Source: Typha latifolia
Taxonomy: Eukaryota; Streptophyta; Magnoliopsida; Poales; Typhaceae
DNA length: 64,000 nt
NCBI GenBank assembly: GCA_019914945.1
Contig: CM034101.1
Location: 17,681,188-17,745,187 of the forward strand
Reading direction: 5' to 3'
Position 1 is the first letter of the stretch, and each line of letters opens with the position of its first letter. The notes below the pieces were generated by a model. The model saw only the letters and a list, made by a program, of their open reading frames with translations. It made no database searches and was not told the origin of the DNA. The position numbers and the translations under genes were made by a program. Of the stretch, positions 41,268 through 52,540 are shown in pieces.

Positions 41268-41765
41268 ATATTATATCTCCCTCTTAAGAAGCATATATTT
41301 TAGTGGCATAGCATTTGCGAGGTAAGTCTACCAACATAGAAAAGGTCCTTGGATGAACTTTTGTTGTTAGAATTTTGAAGCCAAGTTATGGCATATTTTT
41401 TGACGAGTATTACTTTCCATCTTGTTGTTTGATAATTTACTGCACACGATTAAGTTCTTTTAATATGTCTTGAATCGTATAATTTTCTGTCTGTTGCTTT
41501 TCACTTACCAAGGCAAGGTTTGGCATTAACAACTAATGTGTACGTCGTGATTCACATAGGTTCCAATGTTCACGGCATCAGGTTTACGTGTCAGATTTTT
41601 AAAGGTACGCTGTGAAGACTGATCACTCACAGTTGCTGTACCTGATTTAGTGTTTTGCTTTAATGCTCTTAAAACTTTTTCCAGGTTTGGGAGAAGAGTG
41701 GATATAACACAGTTGAGTGGGTTCGCTATATCACAAAGGCTGGATCATATGAAATCAGATGCTAA
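36414..41765 (+). CDS. AP2M: AP-2 complex subunit mu
   Basis: Medium (mu) subunit of the AP-2 clathrin adaptor, which recognises cargo tyrosine motifs at the plasma membrane during endocytosis. Thirteen coding exons: 36414-36496, 37078-37255, 38278-38368, 38655-38749, 38888-38977, 39053-39101, 39228-39366, 39893-40009, 40405-40495, 40570-40712, 41044-41158, 41560-41604 and 41685-41765. They join in phase to 438 residues, the length of the Arabidopsis protein. The N-terminal longin-type domain has [20 protein letters not shown] and [18 protein letters not shown]; the mu homology domain starts near [10 protein letters not shown] and ends [15 protein letters not shown]. No lesion is seen. Intron 11 has a long CT/TA repeat. 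Three partial copies of the part from intron 8 onward lie at 49096, 50306 and 62596, so this is the source gene of a local duplication. Confidence 0.97.
41166..41262. repeat. compound (CT)n(TA)n microsatellite in AP2M intron 11
   Basis: About 70 bases of CT with one short interruption, then about 13 TA units, starting 8 bases after the exon 11 donor. The relic copy at 51778-51800 has only a short version. Confidence 0.92.
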
Positions 41766-42391
41766 GAATTATAATATCGCTTTTGCACATTTCCAAGAAT
41801 CGGGAGATCAGCTGCTTAAAAAGCTGAAAAATGAGATTCAAACACAAACCGTTATGCCACAGCCTGAAAAACATCATTTTAAAGTAGTGGATTGTTTCAG
41901 TTTTCTTGTATTATTGTAGCGAACCAGTTTGCCTTTCATAATTTCTTCTTATCCTTCATCCATTCTTGTTGTGTGGTGGAAATTTTAACATGTAAATGCT
42001 ACATGAGCTTCTATTCGTAGTTATCTAGTTCTTATATTGCTTTATTTTTGAGATTCACCGAATGTTCTTCAATTCTAAGGGTGACTAATCATTTGGTTCT
42101 GGAAATGCAACATAATCTAGCTTAGCTATGCTTATTTTCTGAATTTGAAGATAAGAGTTTCTACTCATGATGTTTGGTTATAAAATTAATATGTTTGTAT
42201 AGTTATTATACTTCATGTGATATAAAACATAGAGATATTTTAGTTAATGACAAATATTTTTTTGTAATGGATGGATGAGGATAGGTAAAAGAAAATTAAA
42301 AAGGAAAAAAGAGTGAGCGATTAAAATAATAATTAATTACATACCTTTAAAAAATAGTAAAATAGTAACTAGTAAACATAAAAATATTTTA
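41766..42391 (+). other. AP2M 3' UTR and flank
   Basis: The part to about 42110 is also present in the AP2M relics (51010-51300 and 63640-63910), so it belongs to the duplicated unit. No separate gene; the open frame 41650-41919 is the last AP2M exon out of frame plus 3' UTR. Confidence 0.6.
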
Positions 42392-42662
42392 TGATGTGTT
42401 TGATCGATAAAATGTAAAAAAAAAAGTACATTTTTTTAGAAAAGTAAGTTTTTCACTTTCCTAAACTTACTCAATTTCCCTTATTTTATTTTCTATTCTA
42501 AAAAGAGAGTTATGCTTTTTAACTTGCTATCATTAATTGCAATGCTTACTTATTTTTACTAAATATTTTTAGTTTTTATCAAACACTAATAATTATGATT
42601 ACTTACTAAAATAACTTTATTATAAATTTTCACTATTTTCTTTGTTTTAATCAACCACACCC
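42392..42662. mobile_element. Tourist-like MITE with TTA target duplication
   Basis: A 271-bp AT-rich non-coding element between two TTA trinucleotides (42389-42391 and 42663-42665). Ends are TGATGTGTTTGATCGATAAA on the left and, read inward from the right, GGGTGTGGTTGATTAAAAC. The imperfect inverted ends and TTA duplication fit PIF/Harbinger-derived MITEs. Confidence 0.6.
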
Positions 42663-42982
42663 TTAGATAATACGACTAAAATCTAACCGTCAACATTGAA
42701 AATATTGTTGATACTGTAGTTAAGATAAGCTTGAATACAACTTAACCCTCGAGTAAGAATTAATATATAGATATATTAGGAGCCTTTACATCTTTAATCT
42801 AATAGTTCATATTAATTATATATACTATATATTATATATTATTATATTATTATTTTGAGTTTTATCAATATGAGAGCCCAGACTGATTGAGCCAGCTTAG
42901 AATCAAGCTCGGCTTGAAATTAATTTTTTCAAATTAAGCTTGAATCGGCTCCATTTCAAGTTGACCTTCATCGGGCCTCAAC

Positions 42983-43180
42983 ATATTAGTGTATCTTCCA
43001 CGAGATAAGGATTGTTTTGTTACTTGGTTTTAGTTTGTTGTTAACAACTTATTGTTTCAACTGGTCAACAACTTGTGTTGACTATATTTAAGAACTTCAT
43101 CTATAAATATTATTCAAACTCCACCCAAATAGGTGTGGTGGTTTCTCAAACATTCTCACAAGAAGGCCAGCTTGAGCCAG
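42983..43180 (+). mobile_element. copia LTR fragment downstream of ankyrin gene A
   Basis: About 200 bases closely match the LTR starting at 52949 (shared blocks TTACTTGGTTTTAGTTTGTT, CATCTATAAATATTATTCAA, GGTGTGGTGGTTTCTCAAAC). The internal region is missing here. The fragment runs directly into the 3' flank of the ankyrin gene, as it does in copy B. Confidence 0.7.
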
Positions 43181-43309
43181 TTTTGACACACATTATTCCA
43201 CTATCTTTACTTATCTTCCTTATTTTATTGTAATGCGACACTAGATATTCGGAGCTCTGCTTCCTTCTCTAGGTGCTTCTGATCAAATTTATTTTCCACA
43301 GCTTTCAAT

Positions 43310-46300
43310 TTAACGCCAAACATTTCGGAGAAAAGATCCGATCCCGGTTATGGGACTGCGATAGAGTACCACTAGTAAACACACCGTTGGGAAGAAGGTG
43401 AGCTCACAAACAAATGGAATTATTTCCTGCTTCTCTACCCTCTTTCCTCCGTAGATTTGAAGATAGATGTTACATGAGAAGGCCACAAGTAGAGCCACCA
43501 GTGTAATGAGGAATGACATGTTAGCTAATAAGAACTTTGTAGGAAGAGAGCGTCGGAAGTCTTGCTCCTTGTAAGACAAGATTAAGAAGGATAAGAATAG
43601 AACAAGAGAAGCAGCGGCACTAGATAACCCAATCACGTATGCATGAGAGAACACTTTGAATGCAGTCTTGTGAAGGAAGATTGGATCTTGATTTGCATCC
43701 TTATCACCTGGAATGGAGAAACTGGAGGCAAATACCACAGCTGCTACGAGGCTAGAGCATGTCTTCCCCAATTCCATTAGCTGCACTTTGCCACTTTTTA
43801 CCATACCCTCATGCTTTTCGGTGAAGAGCTCTTCTGCAGTCTGCTCACTTTTGTTTCGGCAATGTAGGAGATCTTTTGGTACCATCTTTTTTACTCTCTG
43901 CACTTGATAGAAATATATATAACTTAGTTTCTCTATAATTTTTTATAGTTTTAAATCTTACTCGTTTCATTTTTCTAAGATACAGATCCCTATATATGCA
44001 TGGTCTGTAACTTCATAATATAATTACGTACTTCATGTATTTAGTATAGCATACTTAAAGTAAATTCTTTTTTTTTTTTTTTTTTGACTAAACAAAAGGT
44101 AGATGGTCTTACTGGATTCCATTACATAATAATAATAACAACAACAACAAACAACAATAAAGTACTAGATTTAGGTAGGATATAGAAAGATTAACTTATG
44201 GCATGCACATGGTCGATTACATACTACATATGTATCTTGTAAGTCCATCTACCTTTTGTTTAGTCAAACATAAGAAAAAGACTTTTCTCACCAATTTTTG
44301 AAAGGAAAAAAAGGTTGCAACAAGCATAAAAAAAAGTATGCCCTCAGACCATACATGTATAGAGCAAGTAACAAAGGGAAGTTCACCTCAAACCATTGGA
44401 GTTCATATTGCATCTGCAAGACAAAGCCTTCATCTTTCTCAGTTTTTTCTGCAGCAAAATGCAAGATGGTATTTCCAGTCACGGTGTCGACGGAGGACAG
44501 CAAACCAGAAGGTATAGTTGGATTACTTCCAGAGATCTTTGTTAGTATAAGCTCCGTAATCTTTTTGTGGCCGTTTTTTATTGCCACTTGAAGCACATTC
44601 ATTCCCTCTGTATCTAAATTGGATGTAGATTCCGGAAATAGGTCTAAGATTTTCTCCACGAATTCATCAAGTCCCATTTTAGCACCAATAATTAGAGGCG
44701 ACTCAGTCCATCGAACGTGATTTTCAGTCGCATCCTTTTTGTGGCAGCAGCACTTCACTAATTCTTTCAAAATGATCTCTTCTGACTCATATCCGTTCGA
44801 AGGGTAAACAAATTTTTTTTGGAAAGGATTCCCTCCTTTGCTATAAAAATCCCAATAACCAGGCTCGCCAGCCAATAAAGCAATCAGTTTTGTGGTTTGC
44901 CTATGCTTCTGTTTCTGCTTTTGGAGTTCTTGAACGCTCGGGAATACTGTAGGATAACAAATAAGAATTGTAAATTAACTACAGTAGTATATTAGATTAT
45001 AAATGTGGATATCAAGTTTATATAGAAATTAACTTCCCTGGATATATAGAGAAATAAGATCATAATAAAACGCGTTTGCATTTTCAAGTAGAGGATATAT
45101 ATAAATAATACTCTTCCGAACAAGTATTAATTCCTACTTGTTAGCATATTTTAAACTCACGTTGCTTCAATACATTGAAAAAAAACTGTCGGATCCATGT
45201 GACTGCAAAAACATCAAATCCAAGAAATCGGTAAGTCAGATGTAGCCCAAAAATTATGCAATCTTAATAAGGGATAATTGTGTATTGTACCAGGAAATCG
45301 ATAAATCAACTCCAGGAGGTAGTAAAGAGTAGAATAATGTTCTGGATATTTTTGACCAAGTGTCATCAAAGACTGCTTCTCTTCATCCTGCAAGTAATTG
45401 CAGCTCCAGCATTTGTTGCAGTAAAAATCATTATCTCACTATTTAAAACAAAGTACATTTAACTCGATCTTTATTATTAGTTAGATCAGATGGTTAATAT
45501 TGTAAAGAGAGAAGAAAAAAAAATATATAGAGGAAAAGACTCCGCCCGCATTCGATCGATTTAATCTAATATTGCCTAAAGCATAAATTCTCATATAAAA
45601 AGATTAAATAATAAATTACCGTCAGTTTCTCTGACTCCTTTCCACCCCTCTTAGTTTTATGAACAAGTTTCTCTCTTTCCAACGGAATACCTGAAAAAAT
45701 AACAAAATAAACTAGAAAAAAAGCGCCAAGGAGCATGAGCGGTGGTGCATATGTGTATGCAGACACACACTCGTAAGCACACGTACCTGAGTTGACTAAT
45801 GGTGCTTTGTATATGCCTCTTACCTCAATGTAATGTACATAAAATGTGCCCATAATATCTCCTTATGGAGTTGATTTCTAAGGTATGTCTACAGAAATAT
45901 ACCTATTTAGAATCTTTTTTACTTGTTGATAAATCTTTCAGAACTTCTAATCTTAAATACAAATTAAACAAGATATATGTATTTTTAATTAACATATATT
46001 GCTTACTGAAAAGCCTTTATATACGTGCAATACAAGTTGGTTTTTGAAAATAAATTCTGGTTGAAAGTGCCTTAGTTTCATCATCTTCCATGTTTCTTTT
46101 CTCTCCCAGTTTTATATTCTTAAATTCATGTTCTACTCTTGTTCTTTCACGTAAGGTGGCAATGCATGCAGTAAGAGATGAAGTGATGGATGGTAATAAG
46201 AAAACACGGTCATGGCGCATATATAGTAGTCTAATATTAAATTAGATTACATACGAGGAAGTATGCAATGAAAGAAATAGTTTCAGGCATATATTTCTAA

Positions 46301-48174
46301 TAGTTTGGAGATCTAGTGTAGCATTTGAAATCCTCTGCACTACCCATTAAGCTAAATTACTGTCACGATCCTTTATGATATATTAAAATTTGGTTGTCTG
46401 TTCTAACTAATATGATAATAAATCACCAGTACTCCAAGACATGCAACTGGCATCTGCTAGCTACTCGATCCCTATGATAGCTAAATACGTGCAGATCGAG
46501 GACTAATTCAATAAAAAAAATTGAAAGGAAGAAGAAGAAGATGAAGAAAAGAAAGTGTGCTAACAGTAATAGATGATGGAATCCAGGAACCCAAGTTGCA
46601 GTTTGCTTTTGAAGGCCTCAGGAATGGTCAGCAGGAGATGCAATGGCGTGGCGGCAAATGTATTGCGACAAGTACTCATTTTTGGATATTCATTGGCTAT
46701 CTCCATTGCAAGATCTGCATCAAGTATGCACACATCACGTAGTTACGTAAGACAGTGAATCTTATATTAGCTACATGCCTATTAATTTCTTAAGAATTAA
46801 TCGGATCACTACATTCCTGAAGCAGGCTGGTAATAAACTTAACATGTACATGTAACTAACAACCAAAACCTACATATATTCGATTTTATTATATATATGT
46901 ATGTATATAGTTAAGTTGATTAACTAAGTATACCAGGTGCATTTCCCGTGACTGCATAATGCAGCATGTTGGAGCCATCCTCCCTTCTCTTTTGTATATC
47001 ACTTCCGAGATGCACCAGCGTCCAAAAGACGTCTCGCTCCCCGTAGAGCGCCGCCTTGTGCAGCGGAGTCTCCTGTTTACAGTTTTCTGTCCACGTGAGT
47101 TCCTCGCATTTCTTCGCGAGCTTCTCCACCACCCTCAGGTCTCCCTTCGCTGCAGCCACGTGCAGCGCCGTATCACCGTAGATGTTCCAAGTCCTCAGAT
47201 TCTCTTCAGGCAGCACCTCCACCAGCCTCAGTGCGAGATCGCTCTTCTCGTAGGCGACCACGACGCTAAGCAGCGGGTCATCTGATAAATTCACCGCATC
47301 TGATAGATTCATCGTATCTGATAAATTCATCTCATCATCATTTGGTATGAACTTTTCTGATAGGAGCTTCTGGAGATAGGTCCAATCATCGTTGCGTATA
47401 GCGTCATCAATCTCTTTGTACTTTTCCTTAAATTTCTCCTTGTAAACCTTCGTGAAGATGGACGGCCGTGGTTTGACGGGGTCATGTGAGCCCACCGTAG
47501 GGTAATCGCCTGTTGCGGAGTTACAATTTTTAATAGAGTGGACCATACATGAATTATAGTAACATGCAAATAGTTCAATAAAAATAAAAGGGGGGAAATT
47601 AAAAAAACTAATTATCAACAATGATCCCATAATTGTTCGCCAGACTTCTCATAAAAATTTTAAATTCAGATTGCTACATCTTGTTGAGTTAAATATAAAA
47701 ATAAACAAAAATATACACCTCAATACAAGCAATAACTTTTATAAACAATTAACAAAATTTAAGAATTAAAGCATAAACGTATTAATATACTAAATAAATT
47801 ACTATTGCAATCACATGAGTCATTTGATGCTAAAACATAAATAACTTTCACAAAAGAAACAAGAGTGGAATAAGAAAATTCTAATAATTTTTCATTAATA
47901 AAAAAACTATTCAAAAATATTCTATAAATGGTGTCATTTTGTAAAGTTGTTACAATTTCCTTTCCTCTTTCTAAACTCTTAAATATTAACCAAGTGAGAC
48001 ACATAGAGTTGACGAAAGATTAAGAGGAGCCAATTAAATAGCAAAATTACATAAATTAAAGACCCAACCATGGTAGATGTTACCATAAAAGTGGACCAGC
48101 CGATCATCGTGAGACAATTCCTTCGTATTATCATCGTCAGACCATACTTCCGTATGATTGCGAAGCATTGCCAT
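43310..48174 (-). CDS. ankyrin-repeat protein with PGG domain (ACD6/ITN1-like), copy A
   Basis: Predicted membrane protein with cytosolic ankyrin repeats; relatives such as ACD6 and ITN1 act in defence and salt/ABA signalling. Nine exons on the minus strand: 48084-48174, 46934-47509, 46565-46714, 45787-45816, 45620-45690, 45291-45387, 45161-45202, 44387-44946 and 43310-43897. They join in phase to 734 residues with no stop. Ankyrin repeats: DTALHVAAAKGDLRVVEKL, TPLHKAALYGERDVFWTLV, NMLHYAV, ATPLHLLL, then in exon 8 SPLIIGAKMGLDEFVEKIL, MNVLQVAIKNGHKKITELI and NTILHFAAEK. The last exon holds the PGG domain (about residues 585-605, VAAVVFASSFSIPGD) and three further hydrophobic helices. The start MAMLRNH at 48174 is shared with copy B. 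The 30- and 42-base exons are the least certain. An acidic SDDDN stretch lies near the N terminus. A SINE sits about 230 bases upstream. Confidence 0.85.
44086..44265. repeat. 21-bp perfect inverted repeat in intron of ankyrin gene A
   Basis: GACTAAACAAAAGGTAGATGG at 44086-44106 is the exact reverse complement of 44245-44265, with about 138 bases between. The left arm follows a T run of about 18 and is absent from copy B, which keeps only the right arm (near 54461-54480). Confidence 0.85.
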
Positions 48175-48403
48175 GTCCTGATTGATTTTTATGATCAACT
48201 GATGTTAACTTAATGTAAGGTTTAATTTATAGGCAAGCTTGAGGAATTAAAGGTGACGACAATTTGGCTGCTTTAATCGTTTTTCTTTTTGCGTTTGCAT
48301 GTGATTGGAGGAACAAAGCGTACATGCATGCATTGGATGCTCTCGACCTATTGTGGTTAAGAATAAATTAATAAAAAGTTCATAAGGCAAATTATAGCTA
48401 GGG
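48175..48403. other. upstream region of ankyrin gene A
   Basis: Should contain the promoter of the minus-strand ankyrin gene. The part nearest the gene (to about 48235) matches the equivalent region of copy B at 62430-62485. The last 11 bases are the left target duplication of the SINE. Confidence 0.5.
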
Positions 48404-48777
48404 ACCAACCAACTCTAGTAAAGTTGGTAGGTATCTTGCTCATGACCAAGGAGGTCATGAGTTCAACTCCAACCCTAAACAATATTGTGGAGAAATTGTT
48501 TGGTAGTTGGTAGTTTGGTGGCTTGGCTCGATTCGGTTGATGGCTCGGCAGTGCGGTTAGTTTGGAAGAACAGCTTGACAACGCAACGGCTTGGAGCAGG
48601 TCTTGGCGGCGTTTGATTCGAAGCAATTGTTCGGCGACGCATATGGCTTGAAGCCTAGACTAGATAGCTAAAAGCTCGGTGGGGCCTAAAGTGCCTCTGT
48701 ATCTAGGGAGGGTTGGCCCTTTGTCCAGCCCATATCTAGCCTTCGGGCTCATGAATGATCAAAAAAAAAAAAAAATT
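48404..48777 (+). mobile_element. tRNA-derived SINE, plus orientation
   Basis: About 374 bases with a poly-A tail (48761-48775), bounded by an 11-bp target duplication TATAGCTAGGG (48393-48403 and 48778-48788). The head has an A-box-like CTAGTAAAGTTGGTAGG (about 48415-48431) and a B-box-like GAGTTCAACTCC (about 48459-48470), which indicates a pol III promoter of tRNA origin. The body (GGCTTGGCTCGATTCGGTTG, GGTCTTGGCGGCGTTTGATT) has no coding capacity. A diverged copy in the opposite orientation lies at 34806-35186. Confidence 0.85.
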
Positions 48778-48788
48778 TATAGCTAGGG

Positions 48789-49095
48789 CGTACGTGCATA
48801 TATTCTGGTGATTGATGATCAACAGACATACAGGTTGGTTAATTCGGAAAGCATCCTCTCCTCTTTGGCCCATTAGTTTAATACAGAGTAGGGGAGAATG
48901 AGATCTTATTCTGGGACAGCCAGCTGCACAAAAATGTGAATCTGAAATGGTCCAAAAGCTAAAGCAACTCCCAAAGATCATCAAAGGCAAATCCAATAAA
49001 AGTTTACCTCCAATTTGAGCAAAGAATAGTTTTTCGTCCTAATTAAGCAGGAGGTATATACTTCTTTCTCTGGAACGTCTTAAAGTAACCTCAGC
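48789..49095. other. distal ankyrin-gene upstream segment (duplicated)
   Basis: From about 48890 this closely matches 50105-50305 and, in part, 62490-62595 (shared GGGACAGCCAGCTGC, AAAGCAACTCCCAAAGATCA, GTTTACCTCCAATTTG). In all three places it is followed directly by AP2M intron 8 sequence. Confidence 0.7.
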
Positions 49096-49305
49096 TCCTA
49101 TATGCTTTATATATTCTCCTTAACTACAACTTGTATAGACCTGACGACTTACGTCAAGGATGACTAAGCTTGAGTTAAAACGTAATTAGTTTTCTAACAA
49201 TCGTATCACGGAGTGCGTAAACCTTCCACTTCGAGGTGTTAATTGACGACAATCAAGGAATTGCGAATAACACGGATGGAAGTTAAATATAAAGCACTAT
49301 ATATG
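49096..49305 (+). pseudogene. AP2M relic 1 (intron 8 to exon 9)
   Basis: Starts at the same intron 8 point as the other relics (TCCTATATG versus TCCTATGTG in AP2M). It has the end of intron 8 with internal deletions and a mutated exon 9 (ATCGTATCACGGAGTGCGTA and AACACGGATGGAAGTTAA). It stops just after exon 9. No open frame; non-functional. Confidence 0.75.
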
Positions 49306-49317
49306 CTATTTAAATTG

Positions 49318-49950
49318 ACATGTTTTTCTTATTGAAAGCCTTTATATGTGTGCAATTCAAGTTGATTTTTGAAGATAAATTCGGAATCGAAAGCGCCTTA
49401 GTTTCATCATCTTCTATGTTTCTTTTCTCCCCCAGTTTCATATTCTTAAAATCATGTTCAACCCTTGTTCTTTCACATTAGGTGGCAATGCAATGAAAAC
49501 GAAGTGATGGATAGGAATGAGCAAATAGGGTCAAGACGCATAGTAGTTTAATACTAAATTAGACTACGTACTAGGTAGTCTAATAGAAATAGTTTCGGGC
49601 ATATATACGTAATAGTTTGGAGAGTGTATACGATACCTTCTCCAGTACCCGATGAAGCTAAATTTCTGTCATAATTAGTTCGCAATGATCTCTATCTAAA
49701 ACCCCGCTGATTCTTATGGTATAATAATTTGGCAGAGTAGTGTTCTAACTAATATGAAAACAAAGCATCAGTACTCCAAGACAACTGGGATCTGCTACTC
49801 GATCCTTATGACAGCTAAATACGTGCAGAGGACTAATTGTTATTCAATCTCTATTCAGCTTGTGAAGGTAGCTGACGAAACCGTAAGGATCGAGCTCCCA
49901 TGGGATTGGATTGCCGAGATTCAACTTCCACCAATAATTAGCAACAAAAA
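49318..49950 (-). pseudogene. ankyrin-gene intron fragment
   Basis: Matches the intron between exons 3 and 4 of ankyrin gene A (about 46000-46510) and copy B (about 55730-56290): shared AAAGCCTTTATATG, AAGCGCCTTAGTTTCATCAT, AGCTAAATACGTGCAGA. No exon is retained. It lies between two AP2M relics, as expected for a collapsed duplication unit. 49870-50040 is not matched elsewhere in the window. Confidence 0.7.
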
Positions 49951-50305
49951 AAAATATTAATAAAACTACAGAGGCAAATTAAAGGGACGTATGATAGTCC
50001 AAACATAACCCAAGAGAAGTGACGAATAGTCTATTTACCTGTTTACTAACAGCAGTTATTGGGGGAAAACTTTTTATTCAATTACCCGAGAAACTATCAG
50101 CAGGCATGTACGGGAGAATGGGATCATATTCTGGGACAGCCAGCTGCGCAAAAATGTGAACCTGAAATGGTCCAAAAGCCAAAGCAACTCCCAAAGATCA
50201 TCAAGGCAAATCCAATAAAAGTTTACCTCCAATTTGGGCAAAGAATAGTTTTTGGTCCCAATTAAGCAGGAGATATATATGCACTTCTTTCTCTGCAACG
50301 TCCTA

Positions 50306-51875
50306 AAACCACTTCCTATATGTTTTATATATTCTCCTGCATTTATTTTGCTCCGGTTGCATTGTTCATGTAATTAGTTCAGTTATCTATACCTTAGTGT
50401 TGGTCACAGCATGGCAGTATTAGAACTCCGATACACCTGACGTCTTACGTGAAGGATGGCTTAGCTTTAACGAAAACATAATTAATTTTTCTATGTACCG
50501 TATCACGGAGGATGTAAGTTAACATATATATTTGCATGGTATAAACTTCCTAACTCCTATTCTATAGATGAAAAGTGCTTTTGGTGCTAAAATGCTTGCA
50601 TTTAGTGTGGTAGTTAAAGTTTAGATTCCTAAGTTCCGTCCTCTATGTTTAAATCTCTTACGACTATGCCCTTTTTTAAAGCGTCGCCATTGATACTATT
50701 ACCTCCATTTTCTACTTTACTTGAGTATTTGTATCTTTTATAATTGCTTAATCACTATTGTTCAGTCTTTCTTTTAGGATTATTATCCTATCTCCCCTCC
50801 TATTATTTATGTGTGAAGACAAGACATAATTGCTACCTCGAAGCTTAATAAATTATCTATCTACAGACTTCCATAAAAACAAAGTAAATTCGAGTAAATC
50901 AAAATATAATGGCTATATCGATGCGTTCCAGAAGTGTTTCTTTTTCTTCTTTCGCCCTGTTTCGTTAGTTCATTCCGTGTTGTCTTCTCTGTTCAAGGAA
51001 AGACATTAAGTTTTGTTAAATAAAAAATTAGAATATTGCTTTTGCACATTCCCTAGAATTGGGAGATCAGCTATTGAAAAGCCGACCAAAATGAGATTCA
51101 AAACTGTAACGCCGCAGCCTATAAAGCAGCGGAAGCTTTAGTTTTCTTGTATTATTATTGTGGCGAACAACATCATTTTGAAAAATTTTAAATATAAACG
51201 CTGCATGCCCTCCTGTTCTTTGTTTTATCGAGAGCTTATCAATTGCTATATTTTTGAGATTTCACGGGATGTTTATTCTTCAATTCCTTGGAAATGAAAG
51301 AAACTTATTGAAGTGGTAATTGAAATTAGCTAAATGAACAGGTAACTCAAGACTTTAGACATATAGCACCAAATGATATTGCATTTGATTCGTTTGACAA
51401 CACTACAGTTTTTAGCTCAAAAACATCAAATAGAGGCTAGCAACTAGCTAAAAGTGTGTAATAACTTAACCAACAGATGAGATAGAAACATTAGTTATTG
51501 AACTCTTTCATCTGAAATGATAAAAGTTAATGTTACTTATATTTGATTGCTTCTGTTAGTTGACTAAATATGTTCTTTGTCAGTTAGCATTGTTGGAAGG
51601 TTCGTGAATTCAAAATATTATAAAGTCGACTATGCAGGATAAGAAAATTTCGTGGACAGACTGAAGCAACCATGAGTGCAGAGGTTGAGTTAATATATAC
51701 GATGGGTGAAAAGAAGTCCTGGACTCGACCATTAATCCCTGGACTCGACCATTAATCCAGATGGAATTTCAGGTAGAAATCTCTCTCTCTCTCTATATAT
51801 ATAAATAAAATATTATATTATATCTCCCTCTTAAGAAGCATATATTTTAGTGGCATAGCATTTGCGAGGTAAGCC
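50306..51875 (+). pseudogene. AP2M relic 2 (intron 8 to 3' UTR, plus exon 11 region)
   Basis: In order: intron 8, the start of exon 9 (CCGTATCACGGAGGATGTAA near 50500), exon 10 (GTGCTTTTGGTGCTAAAATG, GTGTGGTAGTTAAAGTTTAG with an early TAG), the end of exon 10 near 50900, then directly 3' UTR sequence (51020-51300). A separate stretch at 51490-51840 carries intron 10, exon 11 and intron 11 (ACTGAAGCAACCATGAGTGC). That exon 11 copy has a 20-bp tandem duplication, GGACTCGACCATTAATCCCT at 51721. The exon order is scrambled relative to AP2M, so at least two relics are fused here. Non-functional. Confidence 0.8.
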
Positions 51876-51879
51876 TACC

Positions 51880-52540
51880 GACTGAGAAAAGGGACGATTA
51901 GTTGTCAAAGGCTTTGAGCAACAAAAAAGTATTGACTTTGATGAAATTTTTCATCAGTATGTTCGAACGCAAATATCAACATGAGGGCAAACTGTGATGT
52001 AGGTGTTCAAATGGGGCCCTTGCGTTCAAACGCCAATTTGGGTTCAACAATGTTTTTACTGGGCGCATTCGAACGTGCCCAGCAGAAAAGCCCTTTCTTG
52101 AGCCATCCCGATAAATACTAAAGTAAGTTTTTAGGGGTTGATAGTTAAAGAGAACATTTATGAGGGTAAGCCACCATTATATTGAGAGTGATTAGAGTTG
52201 TTAAACTCTTTGTAATCGGGAGATTTGCATAGTAAAGAATTGCTCTGTCCGTGGATGTAGGCATATCGTCGAACCACGTAAATCTTGTCTTCCTCTCTGT
52301 ATTGTCTCTATTACTTCCATTCTTATGATTACTTGCATTATGGTGTCTAATAAGTGATCAGAATTTATTTATTGTTATTTCATTATTATTAGCACCATAT
52401 TAGAGTTTTTCCCAAACTTACATTGGTTTTGTTATTACTATTCCCTTTGTAGTATTTAGGGGTGAAGGATGCTTCATACCTTCACCCATTGGAGTATTTG
52501 CACAACATAATTATTGGAGAGCAAACTCGTCAACACGCCT
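51880..52540 (+). mobile_element. degenerate LTR-like sequence
   Basis: Not found at the AP2M locus, so it is inserted DNA. GTAATCGGGAGATTTGCATAGT and TCCGTGGATGTAGGC/CGAACCACGTAAATCTTGTC resemble the 3' part of many plant copia LTRs. No matched second LTR is visible in the window. The identification is by pattern memory. Confidence 0.4.

Noticed and set aside
48415..48470. Possible tRNA gene
   Set aside because: A- and B-box-like motifs are present, but there is no cloverleaf, and the segment lies at the head of a poly-A-tailed element with target duplications, so it is a SINE.
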